DNA from: Cervus elaphus
Lineage: Eukaryota; Chordata; Mammalia; Artiodactyla; Cervidae
DNA length: 64,000 nucleotides
Assembly: GCF_910594005.1 (NCBI RefSeq)
Contig: NW_025316729.1
Span: 328,192 to 392,191, forward strand
Reading direction: 5' to 3'
The translations under genes and the position numbers were made by a program. This document shows positions 38,201-50,600 of this stretch, piece after piece (positions within the stretch are counted from its first letter, which is position 1; every line of letters begins with the position of its first letter). The notes beneath the pieces are model-generated. The model had not been told where the DNA came from, searched no databases, and saw only the letters and a program-made list of their open reading frames with translations.

Positions 38201-41200
38201 CATGCTCCTCATATTTTTCATACCTTTACTTGTTCCTCATATTTTTGACACCTTTTCATGCTCCTCATATTTTTCAGACCGTTTCGTGCTCTTCATATTT
38301 TCACACCATTTCATACTCCTAATATTTTTGACACCTATTCATGCTCCTCATATTTTTCTGACCGTTTCATGCTCCTCGTATTTTTCAGTCCGTTTCATGC
38401 TCTTCATATTTTCACACCATTTCATACTTCTCATATTTTTGACACCTATTCATGCTCCTCATATTTTTCTGACCGTTTCATGCTCCTCGTATTTTTCAGT
38501 CCGTTTCATGCTCCTCTAATTTTTCACACCTTTTCATGCTCCTCATGTTTTTGACAACTTTTCATGCTCCTAATATTTTTCTGACCTTTTCAGGCTCCTC
38601 GTATTTTTCAGACCTTTTCATTCTCTTCATATTTTTCACACCTTTTCATGCTCTTCGTATTTTTCACACCTTTTCATGCTCTTCATAATTTTCACACTTT
38701 TTCATGCTCTTCCTAATATTCACAGCTTTTCATGCTCGTCGTATTTTTCACACCTTTTCAAGCTCCTCATCATTTTCACACCTTTTCGTGCTTCTCATAT
38801 TTTTCACACGTTTTCGTGCTCTTGGTATTTTTCACAACTTTTCATGCTCTTCGTATTTTTCACATCTTTTCATGCTCTTTGAATTTTTCATACATTTTCA
38901 TGCTCTTCATATTCCTCAGACCTTTTCATTCTCTTGATATTTTTCACACCTTTTCATGCTCCTCATCATTTTCACACCTTTTCGTGCTTCTCATATTTTT
39001 CACACGTTTTCGTGCTCTTCGTATTTTTGAGACCTTTTCATGCTCCTCGTATTTTTCACACCATTTCATGCTCTTCATATTTTCACACCTTTTCTATCTC
39101 CTCAAATTTTTCAAATTTTTCATGTTCTTCATATTCTTCACACCTTTTCTAGCTCCTCATATTTTTCAGATCTATTCATGCTCCTCCTATTTTTCAGGCC
39201 TTTTCATGCTCCTAGAATTTTTCAGACCTTTTCATGCTCCTCGTATTTTTCACACATTTTCATGCTCCTCGTATTTTTCACACCTTTTCGTGCTCCTCCT
39301 ATTTTTCACACCTTTTCGTGCTCCTTGTATTTTTCAGAATTTTTCATGCTCTTCATATTTTTCACACCTTTTCATGCTCTTCATAATTTTCAGAACTTTT
39401 GTGCTCTTCATATTTTTCACACCCTTTCATGCTCCTCGTATATTTCACACCTTTTCGTGCTCCTCGTATTTTTCACAACTTTTCTAGCTCCTCATATTTT
39501 TCAGACCTTTTCATGCTCCTCGTATTTTTCAGACCTTTTCATGCTTCTCGTGTTTATTACACCTTTTCATGCTCCTCAAATTTTTCAGGCCGTTTCATGC
39601 TCCTCGTATTTTTCACACCTCTTCATGCTCCTCGTATTTTTCACACCTTTTCATATTTTTCACACCTTTTCAGGCTCTTCATATTTTTCACACCTTTTCT
39701 AGCTTCTCATATGTTTCAGACCTTTCCATGCTCCTCATATATTTCAGACCATTTCATTCTTCTCATGTTTTTTACACCTTTTCATGCTCCGCGTATTTTT
39801 CAGACCTTTTTATGCTCCTCTTATTTCTCAGACCTTTTCATGCTCCTCGAATTTTGCACTCCTTTTCATGCTCCTCGTATTTTTCAGACCTTTACGTGCT
39901 CTTCATATATTTCAGACATGTTCATGCTCCTCGTATTTTTCAGACCTTTACATGCTCTTCATATTTTTCACACCTTTTCATGCTCCTCATATTTTTGACA
40001 CCTTTTCATGCTCTTCATATTTTTCACACCGTTTCATGCTCCTCATATTTTTTATACAAATTCATGCTCCTCTTATTTTTCAACCTTCACATGCTACTCG
40101 TATTTTTCACACCTTTTCCTGCTCCTTGTATTTTTCACACCTTTTCGTGGTCCTCATATTTTTCAGATCTTTTCGTGCTCTTGATATTTTTAACACCTTT
40201 TCGTGCTCTTCATATTTTTCAGACCATTTCAAGCTCTTCATATCTTTCAAACTTTTCAGGCTCTTCATGTTTTTCAGACCTTTTCATGCTCCTCGTATTT
40301 GTCACACCTTTTCATGTTCCTCGTATTTTTCACACCTTTTCGTTCTCCTCCTATTTTTCACACCTTTTCGTGCTCTTCATACTTTTTAGACATTTTCTTG
40401 TTCTTCATATTTTTCACACCTTTTCAGGCTCTTCATATTTTTCAGACCTTTTTATGCTCCTCCAATTTCTCAGACCTTTTCATGCTCCTCGCACTTTTCA
40501 CTCCTTTTCATGCTCCTCGAATTTTCATGCCTTTTCATGCTCTTCATATTTTTCACACCTTTTCGTGCTCTTCATATTTTTCAGACCTTTTCGGGCTCTT
40601 CATATTTTGCAGACCGATTCATGCTCCTCTAATTTTTCACACCTTTTCATGCTCCTCATATCTTTCAGACCTTTTCATGCTCCTCGTATTTTTCACACCT
40701 TTTGATGCTCCTCGTATTTTTGACACCTTTTCATGCTCCTCGTATTTGTCACACCTTTCCATGCTCCTTGTATTTTTCACACCTTTTCGTTCTCCTCCTA
40801 TTTTTCACACCTTTTCGTGCTCTTCATACTTTTCAGACATTTTCTGGTCTTCATATTTTTCACACCTTTTCAGGCTCTTCATATTTTTCAGACCTATTTA
40901 TGCTCCTCCAATTTCTCAGACCTTTTCATGCTCCTCGCATTTTTCACTCCTTTTCATGCTCCTCGAATTTTCATGCCTTTTCATGCTCTTCATATTTTTC
41001 ACACCTTTTCGTGCTCTTCATAATTTTCAGACCTTTTCGGGCTCTTCATATTTTTCAGACCGATTCATGCTCCTCTAATTTTTCACACCTTTTCATGTTC
41101 CTCATATCTTTCAGACCTTTTCATACTCCTCGTATTTTTCACACCTTTTCATGCTCCTCGTATTTGTCACACCTTTTCATGCTCCTCGTATTTGTCACAC

Positions 41201-41569
41201 CTTTTCATGCTCCTCGTATTTTTCACACCTTTTCTTTCTCCTCCTATTTGTCACACCTTTTTGCGCTCTTCATACTTTTCAGACATTTTCTTGTTCTTCA
41301 TATTTTTCACACCTTTTCAGGCTCTTCATATTTTTCAGACCTTTTCATGCTCCTCGTATTTTTCAGACCTTTTCATGCTCTTCCTATTGTTCACACCGTT
41401 TCATACTCCTCATATTTTTCATCCAGATTCATGCTCCTCATATTTTTCATACCTTTACTTGTTCCTCATATTTTTGACACCTTTTCATGCTCCTCATATT
41501 TTTGACACCTTTTCATGCTCTTCATATTTTTCACACTTTTCATTCTCCTCATATTTTTGACACCTGTTC
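35219..41569 (+). repeat. HOR unit 4, 6.1-kb type (6,351 bp)
   Basis: The longest unit. The main excess is a 196-bp insertion at 38,816-39,011. Otherwise it follows unit 3: it has the two-monomer insertion and the same missing monomer near 39,240. It shares CAAGCTCCTCATC and CACACGTTTTCG variants around 38,760-38,815 with unit 5. Confidence 0.92.
38816..39011 (+). repeat. 196-bp insertion carrying the 3.06-kb-type junction
   Basis: Seven extra 28-bp monomers interrupt the order seen in unit 5 (45,053-45,160). The first five (CTTGGTATT, CTTCGTATT, CTTTGAATT, CTTCATATTCCTC and CATTCTCTTGATATT types) come from the HOR start block, about 17,454-17,594 in unit 1. The last two (CTCCTCATCATT and GTGCTTCTCATATT types) belong about 3 kb further on, near 20,630. 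The join between monomers five and six is the same as the junction defining the 3.06-kb units. Confidence 0.88.
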
Positions 41570-44500
41570 ATGCTCTACATATTTTTCAAACCTTTTCATG
41601 TGCCTCGTATTTTTAAGACGTTTTCGTGCTCCTCGTATTTTTCAGACCTTTTCATGCTCTTCGTATTTGTCACACCTTTTCATGCTCTTCTTATTTTCCA
41701 CACTTTTACATGCTCTGCACGTTTTTCACACCCTTTATGCTCTTCTTATTTTTCACATTTTTTCATGTTCTTCATATTTTTCACACCTTTTCATGCTCTT
41801 CATATTTTTTCAGACCTTTTCATGCTTTTTATATTTTTCACAGCTTTTCATGCTCTTCTTGTTTTTCACACCTTTTCATGCTCCTAGTATTTTTCACACC
41901 TTTTCATGCTCTTGGTATTTTTCACAACTTTTCATGCTCTTCGTATTTTTCACATCTTTTCATGCTCTTTGAATTTTTCATACATTTTCATGCTCTTCAT
42001 ATTCCTCAGACCTTTTCATTCTCTTGATATTTTTCACACCTTTTCATGCCCTTCCTGTTTTTCACATCTTTCATGCTCTTGATATTTTTCACACCTTTTC
42101 ATGCTCTTCATATTTTTCACACCTTTGCATGCCCTTCGTGTTTTTCACACATTTCATGCTCTTCATATTTTTTACACCTTTTCATGCTCCTCATATTTTT
42201 CACACCTTTTCATTTTCTTCATATTTTTCACATCGTTTCATGCTCCTCATATTTTTTATACAAATTCATGCTCCTCTTATTTTTCAACCTTTCCATGCTA
42301 CTCATATTTTTGACACCGTTTCATGCTCTTCATATTTTTGACACCTTTTCATGCTCCCCATATTTTTGACACTTTTTCATGCTCTACATATTTTTCAGAC
42401 CTTTTCATGCTCGTCGTATTTTTCAGACGTCTTCATCTCCTCGTATTTTTCAAACCGTTTCATGCTCCTCGTATTTTTCACAACTTTACATGCTCTTTGT
42501 ATTTGTCACACCTTTTCAAGCTCTTCGTATTTTTCACATCTTTTCATGCTCTTCGTGTTTTTCACACCTCCTCAGGCTCTTCGTATTTTTCACACCTTTT
42601 CATGCTCTTCATATTTTTGACACGTTTTCATGCTTTTCATATTTTTCAGACCTTTTCATGCTCTTGATATTTTTCACAGCTTTCCATGCTCTTTGTGTTT
42701 TTCACTCCATTTCATGATCTCGTATTTTTCTGAGTGTTTCATGCTCCTCATATTTTTCACACCTTTTCATGCTCTTCATATTTTTCACACCGTTTCATCC
42801 TCCTCTAATTTTTCATACAGTTTCATGCTCCTCATATTTTTCACACCTTTACATGCTTCTCATATTGTCGACACCTTTCAATGCTCCTCATATTTTTGAC
42901 ACCTTATCATGCTCTTCATATTTTTCAGACCTTTTCATGCTTTTGATAATTTTCACACCTTTTCCTGCTCCTCGTATTTTTCAGAGCTTTTCATGCTCCT
43001 CGTATTTTTCAGACCTTTAAATGGTCCTCTTAATTTTCAGATCTTTTCATGCTCCTCATTTTTTCACACCATTTCATGCTCCTCTTATTTTTCACACCGT
43101 TTCATGCTCTTCGTATTTTACACACCTTTTCATGCTCCTCAAATATTTCACACCTTTTCATGCTCCTCGTATTTTTAAGACGTTTTCATACTCCTCATAA
43201 TTTTCACACCTTTTCATGCTCTTCATATTTTTCACACCGTTTTATGCTCCTCATATTTTTCATACAGATTCATGCTCCTCATATTTTTCACACCTTTACA
43301 AGCTCCTCATATTTTTGACACCTTTTTATTCTCTTCATATTTTTCACACCTTTTCATTCTCCTCATATTTTTTCACCTGTTCATGCTCTACATATTTTTC
43401 AGACCTTTTCATGCGCCTCGTATTTTTAAGACGTTTTCATGCTCCTCGTATTTTTCAAACCTTTTCATGCTCCTCTTACTTTTCACACTTTTTCATGCTA
43501 TTCATATTTTTCACACCTTTTCATGCTCCTCGCATTTTCCACAACTTTTCATGCTCCTCATATATTTCACACCTTTTCATGCTTCTCGTATTTTTCAGTC
43601 CTCTTCATGCTCTTCGTATTTTTCACACCTTTTCATGCTCTTTGCATTTTTCACAACTTTCATGCTCCTCATATTTTTCAGACAGTTTCATGCTCCTCAA
43701 ATTTTTCGGACCGTTTCATGCTCCTCCTATTTTTCAGATCTTTTCATGCTCCTCGTATTTTCCACACCTTTTCATGCTGTTCATATTATTCACACCGTTT
43801 CATGCTCCTCATATTTTTTATACAAATTCATGCTCCTCTTATTTTTCAACCTTTACATGTTACTCATATTTCTGACACCTTTTCATGCTCTTCATATTTT
43901 TCTCACCGTTTCATGCTCCTCATATTTTTTATACAAATTCATGCTCCTCTTATTTTTCAACCTTTACATGCTACTCGTATTTTTCACACCTTTTCATTCT
44001 CCTCCTATTTTTCACACCTTTTCGTGCTCTTCATACTTTTCAGACATTTTCTTGTTCTTCATATTTTTCACACCTTTTCAGGCTCTTCATATTTTTCAGA
44101 CCTTTTTATGCGCCTCCAATTTCTCAGACCTTTTCATGCTCCTCGCATTTTTCACTCCTTTTCATGCTCCTCGAATTTTCACACCTTTTCATGCTCTTCA
44201 TATTTTTCACACCTTTTCGGGCTCTTCATATTTTTCAGACGGATTCATGGTCCTCTAATTTTTCACACCTTTTCATGCTCCTCATATCTTTCAGACCTTT
44301 TCATGCTCCTCGTATTTTTCACACCATTTCATGCTCCTCGTATTTTTGACACCTTTTCATGCTCCTCCTATTTGTCACACCTTTTCGTGCTCTTCATACT
44401 TTTCAGACATTTTCTTGTTCTTCATATTTTTCACACCTTTTCAGGCTCTTCATATTTTTCAGACCTTTTCATGCTTCCTATTGTTCATACCGTTTCATAC

Positions 44501-47500
44501 TCCTCATATTTTTCATCCAGATTCATGCTCCTCATATTTTTCATACCTTTACTTGTTCCTCATATTTTTGACACCTTTTCATGCTCCTCATATTTTTCAG
44601 ACCGTTTCGTGCTCTTCATATTTTCACACCATTTCATACTCCTAATATTTTTGACACCTATTCATGCTCCTCATATTTTTCTGACCGTTTCATGCTCCTC
44701 GTATTTTTCAGTCCGTTTCATGCTCTTCATATTTTCACACCATTTCATACTTCTCATATTTTTGACACCTATTCATGCTCCTCATATTTTTCTGACCGTT
44801 TCATGCTCCTCGTATTTTTCAGTCCGTTTCATGCTCCTCTAATTTTTCACACCTTTTCATGCTCCTCATGTTTTTGACAACTTTTCATGCTCCTAATATT
44901 TTTCTGACCTTTTCAGGCTCCTCGTATTTTTCAGACCTTTTCATTCTCTTCATATTTTTCACACCTTTTCATGCTCTTCGTATTTTTCACACCTTTTCAT
45001 GCTCTTCATAATTTTCACACTTTTTCATGCTCTTCCTAATTTTCACAGCTTTTCATGCTCGTCGTATTTTTCACACCTTTTCAAGCTCCTCATCATTTTC
45101 ACACCTTTTCGTGCTTCTCATATTTTTCACACGTTTTCGTGCTCTTCGTATTTTTGAGACCTTTTCATGCTCCTCGTATTTTTCACACCATTTCATGCTC
45201 TTCATATTTTCACACCTTTTCTATCTCCTCAAATTTTTCAAATTTTTCATGTTCTTCATATTCTTCACACCTTTTCTAGCTCCTCATATTTTTCAGATCT
45301 ATTCATGCTCCTCCTATTTTTCAGGCCTTTTCATGCTCCTAGAATTTTTCAGACCTTTTCATGCTCCTCGTATTTTTCACACATTTTCATGCTCCTCGTA
45401 TTTTTCACACCTTTTCGTGCTCCTCCTATTTTTCACACCTTTTCGTGCTCCTTGTATTTTTCAGAATTTTTCATGCTCTTCATAATTTTCAGAACTTTTG
45501 TGCTCTTCATATTTTTCACACCCTTTCATGCTCCTCGTATATTTCACACCTTTTCGTGCTCCTCGTATTTTTCACAACTTTTCTAGCTCCTCATATTTTT
45601 CAGACCTTTTCATGCTCCTTGTATTTTTCAGACCTTTTCATGCTTCTCGTGTTTATTACACCTTTTCATGCTCCTCAAATTTTTCAGGCCGTTTCATGCT
45701 CCTCGTATTTTTCACACCTCTTCATGCTCCTCGTATTTTTCACACCTTTTCATATTTTTCACACCTTTTCAGGCTCTTCATATTTTTCACACCTTTTCTA
45801 GCTTCTCATATGTTTCAGACCTTTCCATGCTCCTCATATATTTCAGACCATTTCATTCTTCTCATGTTTTTTACACCTTTTCATGCTCCGCGTATTTTTC
45901 AGACCTTTTTATGCTCCTCTTATTTCTCAGACCTTTTCATGCTCCTCGAATTTTGCACTCCTTTTCATGCTCCTCGTATTTTTCAGACCTTTACGTGCTC
46001 TTCATATATTTCAGACATGTTCATGCTCCTCGTATTTTTCAGACCTTTACATGCTCTTCATATTTTTCACACCTTTTCATGCTCCTCATATTTTTGACAC
46101 CTTTTCATGCTCTTCATATTTTTCACACCGTTTCATGCTCCTCATATTTTTTATACAAATTCATGCTCCTCTTATTTTTCAACCTTCACATGCTACTCGT
46201 ATTTTTCACACCTTTTCCTGCTCCTTGTATTTTTCACACCTTTTCGTGGTCCTCATATTTTTCAGATCTTTTCGTGCTCTTGATATTTTTAACACCTTTT
46301 CGTGCTCTTCATATTTTTCAGACCATTTCAAGCTCTTCATATCTTTCAAACTTTTCAGGCTCTTCATGTTTTTCAGACCTTTTCATGCTCCTCGTATTTG
46401 TCACACCTTTTCATGTTCCTCGTATTTTTCACACCTTTTCGTTCTCCTCCTATTTTTCACACCTTTTCGTGCTCTTCATACTTTTCAGACATTTTCTTGT
46501 TCTTCATATTTTTCACACCTTTTCAGGCTCTTCATATTTTTCAGACCTTTTTATGCTCCTCCAATTTCTCAGACCTTTTCATGCTCCTCGCACTTTTCAC
46601 TCCTTTTCATGCTCCTCGAATTTTCATGCCTTTTCATGCTCTTCATATTTTTCACACCTTTTCGTGCTCTTCATATTTTTCAGACCTTTTCGGGCTCTTC
46701 ATATTTTGCAGACCGATTCATGCTCCTCTAATTTTTCACACCTTTTCATGCTCCTCATATCTTTCAGACCTTTTCATGCTCCTCGTATTTTTCACACCTT
46801 TTGATGCTCCTCGTATTTTTGACACCTTTTCATGCTCCTCGTATTTGTCACACCTTTCCATGCTCCTTGTATTTTTCACACCTTTTCGTTCTCCTCCTAT
46901 TTTTCACACCTTTTCGTGCTCTTCATACTTTTCAGACATTTTCTGGTCTTCATATTTTTCACACCTTTTCAGGCTCTTCATATTTTTCAGACCTATTTAT
47001 GCTCCTCCAATTTCTCAGACCTTTTCATGCTCCTCGCATTTTTCACTCCTTTTCATGCTCCTCGAATTTTCATGCCTTTTCATGCTCTTCATATTTTTCA
47101 CACCTTTTCGTGCTCTTCATAATTTTCAGACCTTTTCGGGCTCTTCATATTTTTCAGACCGATTCATGCTCCTCTAATTTTTCACACCTTTTCATGTTCC
47201 TCATATCTTTCAGACCTTTTCATACTCCTCGTATTTTTCACACCTTTTCATGCTCCTCGTATTTGTCACACCTTTTCATGCTCCTCGTATTTGTCACACC
47301 TTTTCATGCTCCTCGTATTTTTCACACCTTTTCTTTCTCCTCCTATTTGTCACACCTTTTTGCGCTCTTCATACTTTTCAGACATTTTCTTGTTCTTCAT
47401 ATTTTTCACACCTTTTCAGGCTCTTCATATTTTTCAGACCTTTTCATGCTCCTCGTATTTTTCAGACCTTTTCATGCTCTTCCTATTGTTCACACCGTTT

Positions 47501-47665
47501 CATACTCCTCATATTTTTCATCCAGATTCATGCTCCTCATATTTTTCATACCTTTTCTTGTTCCTCATATTTTTGACACCTTTTCATGCTCCTCATATTT
47601 TTGACACCTTTTCATGCTCTTCATATTTTTCACACTTTTCATTCTCATATTTTTGACACCTGTTC
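41570..47665 (+). repeat. HOR unit 5, 6.1-kb type (6,096 bp)
   Basis: It lacks a different single monomer from unit 1 near 42,115 (the CAGACC / CTTGATATT one), and lacks one monomer near 45,360 and one near 45,480. It has the two-monomer insertion near 46,075. A three-base loss (CATTCTCATATT) occurs near 47,642. Confidence 0.92.
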
Positions 47666-50600
47666 ATGCTCTACATATTTTTCAAACCTTTTCATGTGCC
47701 TCGTATTTTTAAGACGTTTTCGTGCTCCTCGTATTTTTCAGACCTTTTCATGCTCTTCGTATTTGTCACACCTTTTCATGCTCTTCTTATTTTCCACACT
47801 TTTACATGCTCTGCACGTTTTTCACACCCTTTATGCTCTTCTTATTTTTCACATTTTTTCATGTTCTTCATATTTTTCACACCTTTTCATGCTCTTCATA
47901 TTTTTTCAGACCTTTTCATGCTTTTTATATTTTTCACAGCTTTTCATGCTCTTCTTGTTTTTCACACCTTTTCATGCTCCTAGTATTTTTCACACCTTTT
48001 CATGCTCTTGGTATTTTTCACAACTTTTCATGCTCTTCGTATTTTTCACATCTTTTCATGCTCTTTGAATTTTTCATACATTTTCATGCTCTTCATATTC
48101 CTCAGACCTTTTCATTCTCTTGATATTTTTCACACCTTTTCATGCCCTTCCTGTTTTTCACATCTTTCATGCTCTTGATATTTTTCACACCTTTTCATGC
48201 TCTTCATATTTTTCAGACCTTTTCATGCTCTTGATATTTTTCACACCTTTGCATGCCCTTCGTGTTTTTCACACATTTCATGCTCTTCATATTTTTTACA
48301 CCTTTTCATGCTCCTCATATTTTTCACACCTTTTCATTTTCTTCATATTTTTCACATCGTTTCATGCTCCTCATATTTTTTATACAAATTCATGCTCCTC
48401 TTATTTTTCAACCTTTCCATGCTACTCATATTTTTGACACCGTTTCATGCTCTTCATATTTTTGACACCTTTTCATGCTCCCCATATTTTTGACACTTTT
48501 TCATGCTCTACATATTTTTCAGACCTTTTCATGCTCGTCGTATTTTTCAGACGTCTTCATCTCCTCGTATTTTTCAAACCGTTTCATGCTCCTCGTATTT
48601 TTCACAACTTTACATGCTCTTTGTATTTGTCACACCTTTTCAAGCTCTTCGTATTTTTCACATCTTTTCATGCTCTTCGTGTTTTTCACACCTCCTCAGG
48701 CTCTTCGTATTTTTCACACCTTTTCATGCTCTTCATATTTTTGACACGTTTTCATGCTTTTCATATTTTTCAGACCTTTTCATGCTCTTGATATTTTTCA
48801 CAGCTTTCCATGCTCTTTGTGTTTTTCACTCCATTTCATGATCTCGTATTTTTCTGAGTGTTTCATGCTCCTCATATTTTTCACACCTTTTCATGCTCTT
48901 CATATTTTTCACACCGTTTCATCCTCCTCTAATTTTTCATACAGTTTCATGCTCCTCATATTTTTCACACCTTTACATGCTTCTCATATTGTCGACACCT
49001 TTCAATGCTCCTCATATTTTTGACACCTTATCATGCTCTTCATATTTTTCAGACCTTTTCATGCTTTTGATAATTTTCACACCTTTTCCTGCTCCTCGTA
49101 TTTTTCAGAGCTTTTCATGCTCCTCGTATTTTTCAGACCTTTAAATGGTCCTCTTAATTTTCAGATCTTTTCATGCTCCTCATTTTTTCACACCATTTCA
49201 TGCTCCTCTTATTTTTCACACCGTTTCATGCTCTTCGTATTTTACACACCTTTTCATGCTCCTCAAATATTTCACACCTTTTCATGCTCCTCGTATTTTT
49301 AAGACGTTTTCATACTCCTCATAATTTTCACACCTTTTCATGCTCTTCATATTTTTCACACCGTTTTATGCTCCTCATATTTTTCATACAGATTCATGCT
49401 CCTCATATTTTTCACACCTTTACAAGCTCCTCATATTTTTGACACCTTTTTATTCTCTTCATATTTTTCACACCTTTTCATTCTCCTCATATTTTTTCAC
49501 CTGTTCATGCTCTACATATTTTTCAGACCTTTTCATGCGCCTCGTATTTTTAAGACGTTTTCATGCTCCTCGTATTTTTCACACCTTTTCATGCTCCTCT
49601 TACTTTTCACACTTTTTCATGCTCTTCATATTTTTCACACCTTTTCATGCTCCTCCTATTTTTCACACCTTTTCATGCTTCTCGTATTTTTCAGTCCTCT
49701 TCATGCTCTTCGTATTTTTCACACCTTTTCATGCTCTTTGCATTTTTCACAACTTTCATGCTCCTCATATTTTTCAGACAGTTTCATGCTCCTCAAATTT
49801 TTCGGACCGTTTCATGCTCCTCCTATTTTTCAGATCTTTTCATGCTCCTCGTATTTTCCACACCTTTTCATGCTGTTCATATTATTCACACCGTTTCATG
49901 CTCCTCATATTTTTTATACAAATTCATGCTCCTCTTATTTTTCAACCTTTACATGTTACTCATATTTCTGACACCTTTTCATGCTCTTCATATTTTTCTC
50001 ACCGTTTCATGCTCCTCATATTTTTTATACAAATTCATGCTCCTCTTATTTTTCAACCTTTACATGCTACTCGTATTTTTCACACCTTTTCGTGCTCTTC
50101 ATACTTTTCAGACATTTTCTTGTTCTTCATATTTTTCACACCTTTTCAGGCTCTTCATATTTTTCAGACCTTTTTATGCGCCTCCAATTTCTCAGACCTT
50201 TTCATGCTCCTCGCATTTTTCACTCCTTTTCATGCTCCTCGAATTTTCACACCTTTTCATGCTCTTCATATTTTTCACACCTTTTCGGGCTCTTCATATT
50301 TTTCAGACGGATTCATGGTCCTCTAATTTTTCACACCTTTTCATGCTCCTCATATCTTTCAGACCTTTTCATGCTCCTCGTATTTTTCACACCATTTCAT
50401 GCTCCTCGTATTTTTGACACCTTTTCATGCTCCTCCTATTTGTCACACCTTTTCGTGCTCTTCATACTTTTCAGACATTTTCTTGTTCTTCATATTTTTC
50501 ACACCTTTTCAGGCTCTTCATATTTTTCAGACCTTTTCATGCTTCCTATTGTTCATACCGTTTCATACTCCTCATATTTTTCATCCAGATTCATGCTCCT

